Source: Nephrocerus scutellatus
Lineage: Eukaryota > Arthropoda > Insecta > Diptera > Pipunculidae
Assembly (NCBI GenBank): GCA_947095585.1
Contig: OX352761.1
Coordinates: 39,196,760 to 39,260,759, forward strand
DNA length: 64,000 nt
Direction of reading: 5' to 3'
The notes beneath the pieces are model-generated. The model had not been told where the DNA came from, ran no database searches, and worked only from the letters and a program-made list of their open reading frames with translations. Numbering within the stretch: position 1 is the first letter of the stretch; each line of letters starts with the position of its first letter. Positions 8,336 to 18,052 of the stretch are shown here, piece by piece. The position numbers and the translations under genes are program-made.

Positions 8336-11250
8336 GCAGGATAAGTATATTTTCATATAACGAGAACTCTATTTATTCGTTAGCTAGGCGTATAACACTA
8401 AAATTATTTATTAAAACTAATAAACCTGACATTCTTCTTTTACAGGAAACAAATCTCACAGGGAGAAACCCATTCAGTCCAGACGGATACAACATTCACA
8501 GGGTCGACAAAAGCAGTGATTGCTCTGGGACGGCGGTCCTTATCAGGGACACTATGGCAGGCGAAAAGGTGCAAATCAGGGGTTTGCGTGGCATGGAAGC
8601 AACAGCTGTCAGCATCAAAGTCAACGAGGTTGAGACCTTGTTGGTAATATCAATGTACAATCACTGTAATGCAACGAGGGAAAACATTCAACGGGATCTG
8701 CAAACTGTCTGCGGCATCTCCTCTAGGCACACATACTGTGTGGTTGGAGGGGATTTTAACGCTAGGCACACCCGATGGCAAGATGAAGTGTGCAACAATC
8801 AAGGAAAGGCCATTGCAGATTGGCTGGATTCCAATCCTCAGCACCATACCATGGCTGTTGTTTCACAGCCCCGGAAGACATATCCTCGGACACCATCCAT
8901 GCTGGATTTCTTCTTGGCAACGAAAAATTTCGTCAACATTCTGCCGGAATTAAGGAATTATTCCTGTTTTGCACATGCTAGTGATTCGGATCATTTGGCC
9001 ATTGAGCTTCGAGTGAGGTTGAATAAGCGTATTGTGCAAGTTACCCCAACACCTGAACTACACATCAACTTTACGAAAATAAACTGGAACCGGTTTAGAT
9101 CAGAAGTCGAAGCTGGACTACAAATTCCAGCGGCATGTAGATATCTGGAGAATAATGAAATTGATGATGCTATCAGAAATTTCGAGACTTCAGTGAACAC
9201 AGCCATAGATCGGCAGAAAACTGTTCGTTATAGCAGGGATCGGTTTCAACATCTACCTGAGAATATTCAGGCAATATATGCTCACAAGCAAAGGCTAAGG
9301 AAACGCCTTCAGAGAATCTTCAACTGGACTCTCAACACTGTTAAGGACGAATATCAGTCTGTATTTTCGCAACTGCGTTGTACAGTAATCATGCTACGTC
9401 AAGCTGTGCGAAGTTACCAGGAAGATGAACTGACCAAACGACTTCAGAACATCAAACCAGGCCCGGATGCTTTTAAAAAGCTGAATTCTGTGATCGGGAA
9501 ACGTATCTCCATTCCAGAAAGTATCTCGTTTGGAGAGCAAGTAGCATCCAGTTCTCTTGAAAAAGCCGAAGCCTTTGCCTGTCATTTCGAAAGGAGCTTT
9601 ACGGACCAATCACCAGCTCATCTTCCAGATTTTGTAGAGCAGGTTGAAAGTCTTGTAGAAGACACAACTTCTCCAAGAAATTTTGAAGTGCAGTTCAGTG
9701 AAGACAATCCCGCTAGCGCACCCGTTGACGTGGATTTGTTCACAGGGACAGCAGTTGTCAGTGATTTAATTATGAGTGGAAACTCAAAAAAATCATCGGG
9801 CACTGACGGAATTTCCAATTTTTTACTTAAAAAGCTGCCGAAAATGGCGATTTTGATGTTAACTATAATATTCAACAATTGCCTAAACAATGGTTACTTT
9901 CCAGACATCTGGAAAGTGGCCAAAGTAGTACCAGTTCCCAAGAAAACTAACCGTTCTAGCGTAACTGGTTACCGCCCCATAGCTTTACTGTGTTGTACCA
10001 GTAAAATATTGGAATCCTTGATCCGTAAAAAGATCAATGAGTATTGTTCGGAAAGAAATCTAATTCCTGCCTTTCAGTTCGGCTTTCGAGAAAGGCACTA
10101 TACGCTGCACCCTCTGATGAAGCTTCACAGTGACGTCACTAAAGGACTAAACGTCAAAAGCAGTACAGTAGCCTGTTTACTAGACATCGAAAAAGCTTTC
10201 GATAGTGTCTGGATCAACGGGCTACTGTACAAACTTATTAGATTTGATTTCTCCAATGATATTGTGAAAATAATTAAAAAATTTCTTTTTAACAGGGTCT
10301 TTTTTGCACAGGTGTATGGCAGCCCATCGACAAGGAAAAGGATTAAAGCCGGAGTTACCCAAGGCTCCAGACATGGACCAGTCCTATTTAGCATCTTCAC
10401 GGCGGATCAACCCACCAGTACAGCCGGAACAAGGACCATGATTATCGTGGATGACTCCATAACCTATGCCGTTTCCCGCTCTCCTGAGATAGCTGCCCGA
10501 AGAGTGGAGGAATACCTCCGAAACCTTTGGGAGTACTACCTGAAGTGGGGACTGAAGATTAACGCCAACAAAACGGAACTCGTCTGCTTCCGAGTACCAG
10601 CAACCGAAACAAGGATAAGAAAAATCGCAAGCAGGTGCAGAGCCTTAAAAATCACCCTTCCGGATAACACGATAATAAACACCAAGTCAGAGACTAAGTA
10701 CCTGGGAATCAACTTTACTGAGAGGCTCAAGTTTAACTCTCACATCGAAAAAACAATGAAAAAAGCGAACTACGCTCTTCATTTGTTGCACCCGCTACTA
10801 AGAAGACGAAACGGACTGTCCAACAACACCAGGCTGCTTATCTCCAAGCAGCTCATCAGGCCAGTGATAACTTATGGCTATCCCATATGGTTCACCGTAT
10901 CACCAACAACGATGAAGAAGATCTCCCTATTTGAAAGGAAGGTACTAAGGATCTGTACAGGGCTCTGGAGGGTGCCAAACAGCTATAAGTTTGTGTCGAC
11001 TGCAAGACTTTACGAAGCAGCAGGTCTGCTGCCAATAACAGATCACTTGTTTCAAATGGCGAGGAAATTCGTCGACGGATTGGAAACTCATCCAAGTCCT
11101 GAGATGCAAGGACTGAGAAGCAAAGAAATCGAGCCAATGCACCGGTACATACACATCAGAGGATTCACAGATGCTAGATTCGACGACATCCTTAATAATC
11201 AAGACGTCTCCTTCTACGAGAAGGCCATCAATCAACATTACAGAGGCTGA
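8323..11250 (+). CDS. LINE ORF2: AP endonuclease and reverse transcriptase
   Basis: This 975-residue open frame encodes the target-priming enzyme of the LINE. The N-terminal APE-type endonuclease (residues about 1-235) shows an active-site Asn near residue 13, Glu42 in QETNL, Asp144/Asn146 in GGDFNARH and the SDH motif at 222-224. The reverse transcriptase (about 480-790) has PKKTNRSSVTGYRPIAL, LDIEKAFDSVW and the catalytic box at 707-711, which reads IIVDD instead of Y/FADD. The GVPQGSVLGP motif is altered to GVTQGSRHGP at 677-686. The aspartates remain, but these substitutions suggest reduced or lost activity. The start ATG overlaps the ORF1 stop, as is usual for this group. The length is normal for Jockey-type ORF2. 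Confidence 0.9.
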   Translation: MFTISRISIFSYNENSIYSLARRITLKLFIKTNKPDILLLQETNLTGRNPFSPDGYNIHRVDKSSDCSGTAVLIRDTMAGEKVQIRGLRGMEATAVSIKVNEVETLLVISMYNHCNATRENIQRDLQTVCGISSRHTYCVVGGDFNARHTRWQDEVCNNQGKAIADWLDSNPQHHTMAVVSQPRKTYPRTPSMLDFFLATKNFVNILPELRNYSCFAHASDSDHLAIELRVRLNKRIVQVTPTPELHINFTKINWNRFRSEVEAGLQIPAACRYLENNEIDDAIRNFETSVNTAIDRQKTVRYSRDRFQHLPENIQAIYAHKQRLRKRLQRIFNWTLNTVKDEYQSVFSQLRCTVIMLRQAVRSYQEDELTKRLQNIKPGPDAFKKLNSVIGKRISIPESISFGEQVASSSLEKAEAFACHFERSFTDQSPAHLPDFVEQVESLVEDTTSPRNFEVQFSEDNPASAPVDVDLFTGTAVVSDLIMSGNSKKSSGTDGISNFLLKKLPKMAILMLTIIFNNCLNNGYFPDIWKVAKVVPVPKKTNRSSVTGYRPIALLCCTSKILESLIRKKINEYCSERNLIPAFQFGFRERHYTLHPLMKLHSDVTKGLNVKSSTVACLLDIEKAFDSVWINGLLYKLIRFDFSNDIVKIIKKFLFNRVFFAQVYGSPSTRKRIKAGVTQGSRHGPVLFSIFTADQPTSTAGTRTMIIVDDSITYAVSRSPEIAARRVEEYLRNLWEYYLKWGLKINANKTELVCFRVPATETRIRKIASRCRALKITLPDNTIINTKSETKYLGINFTERLKFNSHIEKTMKKANYALHLLHPLLRRRNGLSNNTRLLISKQLIRPVITYGYPIWFTVSPTTMKKISLFERKVLRICTGLWRVPNSYKFVSTARLYEAAGLLPITDHLFQMARKFVDGLETHPSPEMQGLRSKEIEPMHRYIHIRGFTDARFDDILNNQDVSFYEKAINQHYRG

Positions 11251-11410
11251 AGATCGCCCTCTTTATACCCCCTCTAATATTTTTTTCATTTTTATTTTAT
11301 TTTAGAATTTATTGTTTAAAATTAAATTGCTGTAAATATAACATGTAGTAGATTAAGTAGTCAAAAATATTGTTTAATTATAAGCAATACGAATTAAAGA
11401 CAAAAAAAAA

Positions 11411-11421
11411 ATTGGATCTAA
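11411..11421. repeat. Right target-site duplication of the Jockey-like LINE
   Basis: Exact repeat of the sequence at 6691-6701, directly after the A-run that ends the element. Confidence 0.93.
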
Positions 11422-11445
11422 AGACCATGAAATCGAGTTGGTGAA

Positions 11446-11720
11446 ATTTTGACATAATAATTATTTGATTTCCTTTCATTCGCTTATTCGTTTCATTCGT
11501 AACGCGCCCCGTCAAGTCACTATAAATCTACAGTAAAATAATTTGCTTGTGTGCATGTACACGTATACGCGCTTCAAATAATGCTATAACAAATGTGAGC
11601 CGAGTTAAAAGGAAAATGTTGTAGGACTATTTGAAGCGGTTTTAAGGCTCAGCACAAATAAAAATGTTGAAATTTGAAATTGAAGAGAAAATTGCAAACA
11701 CCGCGACGGAGGAAGAGAAA
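11446..11720. repeat. Left direct repeat bracketing the ~110-bp satellite
   Basis: This stretch shares ordered landmarks with 12941-13345: TTATTTGATTTCCTTTCATT, GTGAGCCGAGTTRAAAGGAA, GGTCAGCACAAATAAAAATG and a GCAAACACCGMGACGGAGG motif. The right copy carries extra sequence. The two copies flank the satellite array in the same orientation, suggesting a composite element or a duplication around the array. Confidence 0.7.
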
Positions 11721-12830
11721 ATTTATACAAATTTTTTTTTTGGTCCCATACAAATATTTTACAAAATTTACCCGATTTTCTTTAAATTTTATACGAATGT
11801 GTATCACCGATGAACAACCATTTGTGTATAAATTTGGAAGTGTTCTGGCCGCGTGGTCGGAGAACACCCAAAAAAAAATTTTACAAAAAAATACCCGATT
11901 TTCTTCAAATTGAATATGCATGTGTAACTCCGATGTACATCACTTTTTGCAAATATTTGGAAATTATCGGTGTTGGGTGGCACCCATACAAATTTTGTAA
12001 AAAAATTACCCGATTTTCTTCAAATTTTATATGCAAGTGTACCTCCAATTGACAACACTTTTTGTAACAATTTGGAAGTGATCGGTCCCCGGGATAGGGT
12101 ATAATTTAAAAAAAAAATTACCCGATTTTCTTCAAATTTTATATGCATGTGTACCTCCGATTAACAAAACATTTTGTAAAAATTTGAAAGTGATCGAGCC
12201 ATACAAATTTTATAAAAAAATTCAGATTTGTTTCAAATTTTATATGCATGTGTAACTCCGATGGACAACACTTTTTGTGAAAATTTGGAAATTATCGGGC
12301 ATGGCCCGGGTTGTTAAAAAAAATCCCCGATTTTCTTCAAATTGTATATGCATGTGTAACTCCGATGTACAACACTTTTTGTAGAAATTTGAAAATAATA
12401 AATAATAGGGTAGGGACTGGTGTTGGGTGGCACCCATACAAATTTTGTAAAAAAATTACCCGATTTTCTTCAAATTTTATATGCAAGTGTACCTCCAATT
12501 GACAACACTTTTTGTAAAAATTTGGAAGTGATCGGTCCCTGGGATCGGGTATAATTTAAAAAAAAGTACCCGATTTTCTTCAAATTTTATATGCATGTGT
12601 ATCTCAGATGGACAAAACTTTTTGTAAAAATTTGGAAGTGATCGGTCCCGGGATCGGGGCACCCATACAAATTTTACCCGATTTGTTTCAAATTTTATGC
12701 GCATGTGTATCTCTGATGAACAACACTATTTGTAAAAATTTTGGAGTGATCGGTATACGGGGCTCCCAAACCATTGTTTTAAAAAATTTAAATGCACGAT
12801 TTTATTCAAACTCTGCACATTGTGTTTCCC
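11721..12830. repeat. ~110-bp satellite array with higher-order structure
   Basis: About ten units each carry CCCGATTTTCTTCAAATTTT, ATGCATGTGTACCTCCGAT and CACTTTTTGTAAAAATTTGG. Anchors fall near 11772, 11896, 12009, 12121, 12225, 12325, 12459, 12569, 12676 and 12797, so the period is 100-134 bp. The stretch starting at about 11966 recurs nearly unchanged from 12424, so roughly 450-bp blocks of four units were themselves duplicated. Single diverged units, in reverse orientation, occur near 16.53 and 46.61 kb. Confidence 0.9.
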
Positions 12831-12940
12831 GGTTAGAGAATTTACACGTAACATTTTATGGGTTGTTTTATTTTCTTTTGTGGTGTTCTTCGCAAAAACA
12901 GTGAACATCGACATTATGAAAGGCAATGAAATCGTTGCTA

Positions 12941-13345
12941 AAATTTTAAAATTTTATTATTTGATTTCCTTTCATTCGCTTATTAGATTCATTAGGAAAA
13001 AAAGGACGCCGTTTCCACTTCAAATAACAATAACGCTACAATGAAATAATTTTCTTGTGAGCCGAGTTGAAAGGAAAATGTTAGCCGTATTTTATTTGCA
13101 GAGGAACAAAAACAATTGCACTGTCGAATTCCTTCCTTGCAATTGTGAAAACCTGCTTTTTGGCTGGTTTTGTCTGATTTTGACATTCGAATTCCGAATT
13201 CAAATTCGCCCGGCAATTAAATGCAGCTGTTGTATTTGAAGCGATATTCAAGGTCAGCACAAATAAAAATGGCGAAATTTGACATTTTAGAGAAGGGTCG
13301 CACTGCAAACACCGAGACGGAGGTTGAGAAAATTAAGAGCATATA
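12941..13345. repeat. Right direct repeat bracketing the ~110-bp satellite
   Basis: Second copy of the sequence described at 11446-11720. It carries extra sequence between the shared landmarks, and its right end meets the MITE at 13346. Confidence 0.7.
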
Positions 13346-13498
13346 CAGGGTGGTCCCTAAATCTTGCACAATTATTTGGGAAATTATTCTTGGGTATATC
13401 CTAAGAAAAAAATCGTTCTAAAGTAAGGGTTTATCTCCAATGTTGACATCATTAAATCGGGGATTTAAGAAAAATCATACTTGGGTGGGTGTACCCTG
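13346..13498. mobile_element. 153-bp CAGGGTG-type MITE (copy 1)
   Basis: The segment begins CAGGGTGGTCCC and ends GGGTGTACCCTG, a short inverted pair. A second copy is at about 49355-49508, with matching internal blocks TCTTGGGTATATYCTAAGAA and TCCAATGTTGACATCATT. It has no coding capacity. No clear target duplication could be fixed, so the superfamily is unknown. Confidence 0.65.
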
Positions 13499-13504
13499 AC
13501 CTAT

Positions 13505-13797
13505 GCGCCGTGGCTCAGTGGATAAGAGCATGGACTTCTGAGCAGGGTGTTCGTGGTTCGAATCCCAGTAACACCAAAAAGTATTTTTCATTGGGTCCTA
13601 CCTCGCGCGAATGGGTGACAAACGTTCCGTGAGCAATAACTTGCCACGGAAAGCTTCTCAATTCGCTGTTCGGATCTGCCATTAAATTGTAGGTCCCCTC
13701 CATTTGTGTGCAAAAATATACATGCTCAACACAAATGGTTGCGAGAAGCAAGGCATTGGACCGCAATTGTCTGTCGCGCCGAATATTATATTAAAAA
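13505..13797 (+). mobile_element. tRNA-derived SINE (copy 1)
   Basis: The head GCGCCGTGGCTCAGTGGATA carries an A box and GTGGTTCGAATCCCA carries a B box, about 50 bases apart, as in an RNA polymerase III promoter. A family body follows, with blocks GGGTGACAAACGTTCC, AAGCTTCTCAATTCGC, GGTCGCGAGAAGC-like sequence and CTGTCGCGCCGAATATTAT, ending in an AT-rich tail. The same structure occurs inverted at 23397-23688 and 30385-30676, and as a decayed copy near 60.45 kb. The length is about 290 bp. Confidence 0.9.
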
Positions 13798-14699
13798 ATT
13801 ACTCAAGTCATCGTAAACCGATTGATGTTCGAAGGTTACCCTGAAGTTACCAGGTTCTATTTATGAATGTGCTTATTTATGCAGTATGCATATTGTTAGA
13901 ATTGCAAAGCTGCAAATGTTTATCATATTCTCCAGTGACTAAAATTCGCGGCTGCAAGATAAAATGAGGGGTAGTTCAGTGTTGTCATTGAATTTGAATG
14001 CAATTTAATATTTAATAAAAAAAAACGATTATATTGTATGGTTTTTTATTATTTTATACATTATGACAACAAGGTCATTTTACGTAATTTACATTGTATT
14101 ACATTGTATAAATAGCAAGAATTTTATATAATTTTATTTTTAACAATACCTATTATATTATAATAGTAAATTAGTTATAATAGAATTCATGATAAAAATA
14201 ATTGAAGAAAATTAAGATGAAATTTAAGACTGATAAGATTACAATTCAAATAATATTGTAGCAATGAATACTAAAATCTATGTATTAAAATTAATAGTAA
14301 GTATATATTTTACAATCTAGTATTATTTAATAGTATAATTGAATAAAATAATATAATATCATATTATGCAATTCATGGTGAACAACGTTTTAGCCGTAGC
14401 ATAATTAATTTAACCATTTAACCATTTGAGTCAAATTTATAACAATTTTATAACCATTTTATTATGGAGTAATCTGTAATAACAATTTTTATTATAAAAT
14501 GCATTTATAGATAAATAAGAAGAAATTCAAAATTGATAAGTTTAAATTCTATGATTATCAATGAAGCACGTATTAAGATGATAATAGTAAGAAAATATAG
14601 TACAATATAGTAATACAATGAATAATACAATCAAAAATATAATATAAAGAAATATAATAGTTATAAAGAAAATATGCCATTCAACTTGAACCCATTAAC
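13798..14699. other. AT-rich interval, no gene seen
   Basis: Very AT-rich sequence with no open frame or repeat unit I can support. It may include 3' sequence of the LINE scrap that follows on the minus strand. Confidence 0.5.
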
Positions 14700-14940
14700 G
14701 ATTTATATCTAGTTAACTATCATTAAGAAACCTCAAACATTCCAACCTAAACTTGTCCACTAGCATTATATTTTTGATATTTATTTGAGTTGAATTCCAT
14801 AATCTAATACATCTCACTAAAAACGAACTGTTCATATAGTTGGTGTGTATTATTGCTAAGATTAAATTTCGAGTACGCGAGGATTGAGTGAAAATAAGTT
14901 TATTATAAAGATACATCTGCTGTTGTATGCAAATTGAGTG
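14700..14940 (-). pseudogene. LINE reverse-transcriptase C-terminal scrap
   Basis: The minus strand of 14713-14916 encodes a typical tail of Jockey/CR1-type LINE ORFs: RTRNLILAIIHTNYMNSSF followed by LVRCIRLWN and a C-terminal helix ending FRLECLRFLNDS. Only about 67 residues survive; upstream sequence is replaced by the foldback-like element beginning at 14945. The family cannot be determined. Confidence 0.6.
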
Positions 14941-14944
14941 GCAT

Positions 14945-15722
14945 ATTCCTTAGTTAATTTTGTGAATAAAATCGTATGGGAGGGCGTCTATTTTCAACCA
15001 CTGTGGTGCACGTGGCGTTTAAATGCGAGATACGTTCTTTTGACCTTACATAACTTCACACCCTGTAACTCTTGAACGCTTCTAGCTACAAGGTCATTGT
15101 TGGTCATTTTTGATAGAAAATTAAATTTTTAAGATCAAATAATGCACATTTTCATAATTCTAGAAACCGTTACTGATAGACCTTTATATCGGTGTGGGTT
15201 AAACAATTTAAGAAAAAGATCAACAGTATGCTTGTAGCTGCAAGCGTTCAAGAGTTATATGGTGTGAAGTTATGTAAGGTCAAAAGTAAGGTTTCGTTCA
15301 TTTTACAAACATTCATTTTTAACCCTGCTACTGTTGACCGAATGCATATATATTTTGAGATGGATTTGTAGAAAATTTAATAGGCTTTATTGGGCTGCAT
15401 TTGCCAAAAAAACTATCCGAGAGCAATTTTCGAAATATTCGCATTTGAAAATAAAATTTAAACAAAGAAAAAATAAATTTTGGATTTTGACGACGTTTAT
15501 ATCGGTAACGCTTTCAACTATTTAATCTTATTTGATCCTCAAAATTTAATTTTCTTTCAAAAATGACCTCTTAGCTATAAGAGTTCAATAGTTACAGGCT
15601 GTGAAGTGATGTAAGGTCAAAAGTACGTCTCTTCACTTTAAAACGCTACGTACACAGCAGGGGTTGAAAATAGACCTCCCCCCCACCGGTACGATTTTTT
15701 TCAGGAAATTAACCAAGGAATC
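14945..15722. mobile_element. Foldback-like element with long imperfect terminal inverted repeats
   Basis: The left arm, ATTCCTTAGTTAATTTT... through ATCGTA, GTCTATTTTCAACC and TTTTGACCTTACATAACTTC, is mirrored by the right arm ending at 15722, about 130 bp each. A further internal inverted copy (15241-15290) repeats GTTCAAGAGTTATA and GTGTGAAGTTATGTAAGGTC. There is no coding. The interior contains TTTGAGATGGATTTGTAGAA, which also occurs in the partial copy at 18465-18728. This is a multi-arm inverted-repeat element of unassigned superfamily. Confidence 0.7.
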
Positions 15723-15764
15723 ACCCCTTTCAGTATTTGTCACCTTAACGGATAAACCCTGTAT

Positions 15765-16120
15765 ATAAAATAGAGAATTTATTTGTATATATATTTGTGC
15801 CGTAATAGTACGCATTGACCAATTTCAACCAAACTTGGTATACATATTATTTACTATCTGGAATCAAATATAAGTGGTGGGGGGTAGCAGGTTTTTTGGT
15901 TGGGGGAGGGGTGGCAGCCGATGTTATTGTCGGACCAACAGTTTTCGGGATCGTCATGATGTATTGTGTTGGTACTACATACTATGCATGAGTTATGTAT
16001 CCCCACAGGAGGAAGGTTGCCTGATATAAGTGTCGATTCTATAGTTTTCGGGGTCGCTGAGTTGAATGGTGATGCTAAGACAGCTCTAGGGGGATTGGGT
16101 CGATAGCTTAGGGGAGGGCT
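15765..16120 (+). mobile_element. Helitron-family fragment, plus strand
   Basis: This stretch is the reverse complement, with divergence, of the right part of the Helitron at 1993-3744. Shared landmarks are TAGAGAATTTATTTGTATAT, AATTTCAACCAAACTTGGTA, TTTTTTGGTTGGGGGAG and GTGTCGATTCTATAGTTTTC, the last belonging to the 102-bp internal repeat. It represents the 5' portion of a second copy; the 3' hairpin and CTAG end are not present nearby. Confidence 0.7.
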
Positions 16121-16239
16121 TAGGAAGTTGATTAAAATTTGATCACAAGATTTAACCACCATCACACAAACGAAACACATTCGGACGCTAATACAGAGAA
16201 TTTACAAAAAAAAATCCTTTAAATAACACGTTAATTAAT
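16121..16239. repeat. Dispersed GATCACAAG...CGGACGCTAATA repeat fragment
   Basis: TTGATTAAAATTTGATCACA and AAACACATTCGGACGCTAAT recur at 16580-16660; related sequence occurs at about 46640-46710 and 48510-48590. No coding is present. Confidence 0.5.
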
Positions 16240-16347
16240 TTTCACACGACCGTTGTCGAAAGTAACGGTTTCCTACGCTATAACATACCCTCGAAACTAG
16301 GCGTTATCTACACTAGTGTGTTAACATAGAAAATACTTTTGTTATCG
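16240..16347 (+). mobile_element. TTTCACACGACC element, 5' fragment (copy 2)
   Basis: Starts TTTCACACGACCGTTGTCGA and matches the first ~110 bp of the copies at 1504 and 62231, then breaks at an ATTCTTAAGGAG inverted repeat. The same 12-base terminus, in the same orientation, also occurs alone at 17631. Confidence 0.65.
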
Positions 16348-17505
16348 ATTCTTAAGGAGTTTACTCCAAAAATAACCCACACAAATTTTCATGTAACTCA
16401 AAGTTTTAATAAAACCGGGTTAATTTTGAAAAAATTATATGGAACTCCTTCGGCTGTGCGGCCCGATTACAACTAAATTTTTACTGAAAATTCTGTCATC
16501 GAAGATACACATAACATTGATTTTAATAGAAAGTGTTGTCCTCGAAGATACACATGTGTACAAAATTTGAATAAAATCGGGGCTTAGAAAGTTGATTAAA
16601 ATTTGATCACAAGATTTGGCCACCAAAACACAAACAAACACACAAACGAAACACATTCGGACGCTAATATACGCTATAAAATACCCTCGAAAGTATGCGT
16701 TATTCCCAGAGTCATTTTGCATTGCGCATAACCGGCAGAAAACCCGTTTTTGTTCTAATACAATAAAAATAGAGTACATTACTCGCTTAAAGCGCCCCCG
16801 ACACGCGTTCCTGCATTACTCACATCATCGTAAAGGAGTGCAGACGTAATGGCGGAAAACACCGAAACAAATATTATTATTGAGTTCATCGAATTTTACC
16901 GCACTTTACCTGCGTTATGGGATATAAGGAGCAACGAATATAGCAACAGAGTCTTAAGGGAGGAGCAGAATCAGCAATTAGTCGAGAAATATCGGGAAAG
17001 ATACCCTTTTTTTTTTAAAACAAACTGCAATCACTGCCAAAATTATTTTATTCGCTTCTGACATTGTGACCTGCACGTCAAGACAGTAAACGAAAAATGA
17101 ATGATTGAAAAGTAAACAGTAACATGTTGGTGCAAATGTACTGCACACGTACATGAGGATGATGTAAGGAATGCAGTAACGTGTTGGGGCGCTTAAAAAT
17201 GCTTATCGTGCTCGTTAGATTGCGGAACTCGGATACCGCCTCGTGCTTCAAGCTTCTAACTCATACGGTAACGTCCATTTTCCTCGTTCCTTATGTAATA
17301 TACTATAGCACAAAATTTTTGCTTTAATTTTAAACAGGTTGCTCAACAAAAACATTTATTTTAATTATAGATACATAATCAATAAGATGCGAATGTGTTC
17401 GCAGCCAATATTAGAAATAAGCATATATTTTTATTATTATTTAATCTCAATTGTCTTAAAACGAAAAAATTTCTCTAATTTTATTGGAGTTTGCTCCTTA
17501 AGAAT
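16348..17505. mobile_element. Putative MADF-encoding element with inverted ends
   Basis: A 22-bp inverted pair, ATTCTTAAGGAGTTTACTCC at 16348 and its mirror TTGGAGTTTGCTCCTTAAGA ending at 17505, differs at one position and brackets 1,158 bp. Inside are a satellite fragment (about 16500-16575), the GCATTGCGC/ACCGG block of the TTTCACACGACC family (16655-16800), the MADF-type ORF (16849-17061), and GTGCTCGTTAGATTGCGGAA at 17210, which reappears next to the 62.2-kb copy. This suggests that the TTTCACACGACC pieces elsewhere are deletion derivatives of a larger MADF-coding transposon. No target duplication was found, so the borders are hypothetical. Confidence 0.45.
16849..17061 (+). CDS. MADF-domain ORF, transposon-associated
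   Basis: The 70-codon frame starts MAENTETN and enters an N-terminal MADF (Myb/SANT-like) pattern: FIEFYRTLPALWDIRSNEYS, then LVEKYRERYP. MADF domains bind DNA. They occur in fly regulators such as Adf-1 relatives, and as accessory proteins of PIF/Harbinger transposons. After a TTTTTTTT run near 17010 the reading changes to an unrelated-looking tail and stops, so the domain's second half is lost, possibly by a homopolymer frameshift. Its surroundings are repetitive, so I take it as a transposon gene fragment rather than a host gene. Confidence 0.6.
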   Translation: MAENTETNIIIEFIEFYRTLPALWDIRSNEYSNRVLREEQNQQLVEKYRERYPFFFKTNCNHCQNYFIRF

Positions 17506-17699
17506 AGATGTTCATATATAGCACGCGGTACACAAAAAATTATATTGGAAGTGTTAACGAATCGAGCGTTAGCAAAAAGGGAAGACGTTAGTTTTTGTTT
17601 TCGACTTCTTCGAGGTCCATTTTAACCACCTTTCACACGACCTAGAGAGCATTAACGTGTGTCGCGCGTCGTGTGTTGCACGTGTAATGCATGGAAAAG

Positions 17700-17995
17700 G
17701 GAAACTGCCGCCAATTCTCCTTATTGTGCTGCAAGACACTAGAAGTTTTTCACCAACGGCCGGTCGCCATCTTTACACAATTCCCTTAATTATGTTGCAA
17801 GACACCAGAAGCTCTCCGCCATCAGCCGGCCGCCATCTTCACACAATTGTCCTTATTGTGCTGCAAGAAACCAGAAGTTTTCCACCATCGGCCGGCCGCT
17901 ATATTCACATAATTTTCCTACTTGTGCTGCAAAACAAAAGAAGTTTTAATCCATCTTCACACATTTTGCCTAATTGTACTGCAAGCAGGCACATA
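17700..17995 (+). repeat. 66-bp tandem array, open in one frame
   Basis: CTGCAAGACAC-type anchors occur at 17729, 17795, 17861 and 17927, exactly 66 bp apart, each with CGGCCGGYCGCCATCTTCAC. Because 66 is 22 codons, one frame stays open (17657-18049) and reads a repeating LIVLQDTRSFSPTAGRHL-like 22-mer. It lies directly upstream of LOA-type sequence, so I interpret it as 5' UTR repeats of that LINE rather than as a protein gene. Confidence 0.75.
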
Positions 17996-18052
17996 AAATC
18001 AACAGCAACAGATGCAACAACAACAACAGTAACCTACAAAGCAAAATAAAGT

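Larger units (their letters stand above)
6702..11410 (+). mobile_element. Full-length Jockey-like non-LTR retrotransposon
   Basis: The element is 4,709 bp between exact 11-bp target duplications. It starts TGACAGTCAGCATCGAGCGC, a plausible 5' UTR with internal promoter as in Jockey-type LINEs. It carries a gag-like ORF1 with CCHC knuckles (6935-8335), an EN-RT ORF2 (8323-11250), a short AT-rich 3' UTR and an A-run ending at 11410. ORF1 has stops and a frameshift, whereas ORF2 is open throughout. The perfect duplication suggests a relatively recent insertion, although ORF1 is already disabled. Clade assignment rests on EN-RT motifs and ORF order, not on a search. Confidence 0.92.

Noticed and set aside
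13505..13577. tRNA gene
   Set aside because: A and B boxes are present, but the arms do not pair as a tRNA and the same head is attached to a repeated body in four places; it is a SINE.
17631..17642. Right terminal repeat of the element starting at 16240
   Set aside because: The TTTCACACGACC motif is in the same orientation as at 16240, not inverted, so it cannot be the opposite end.
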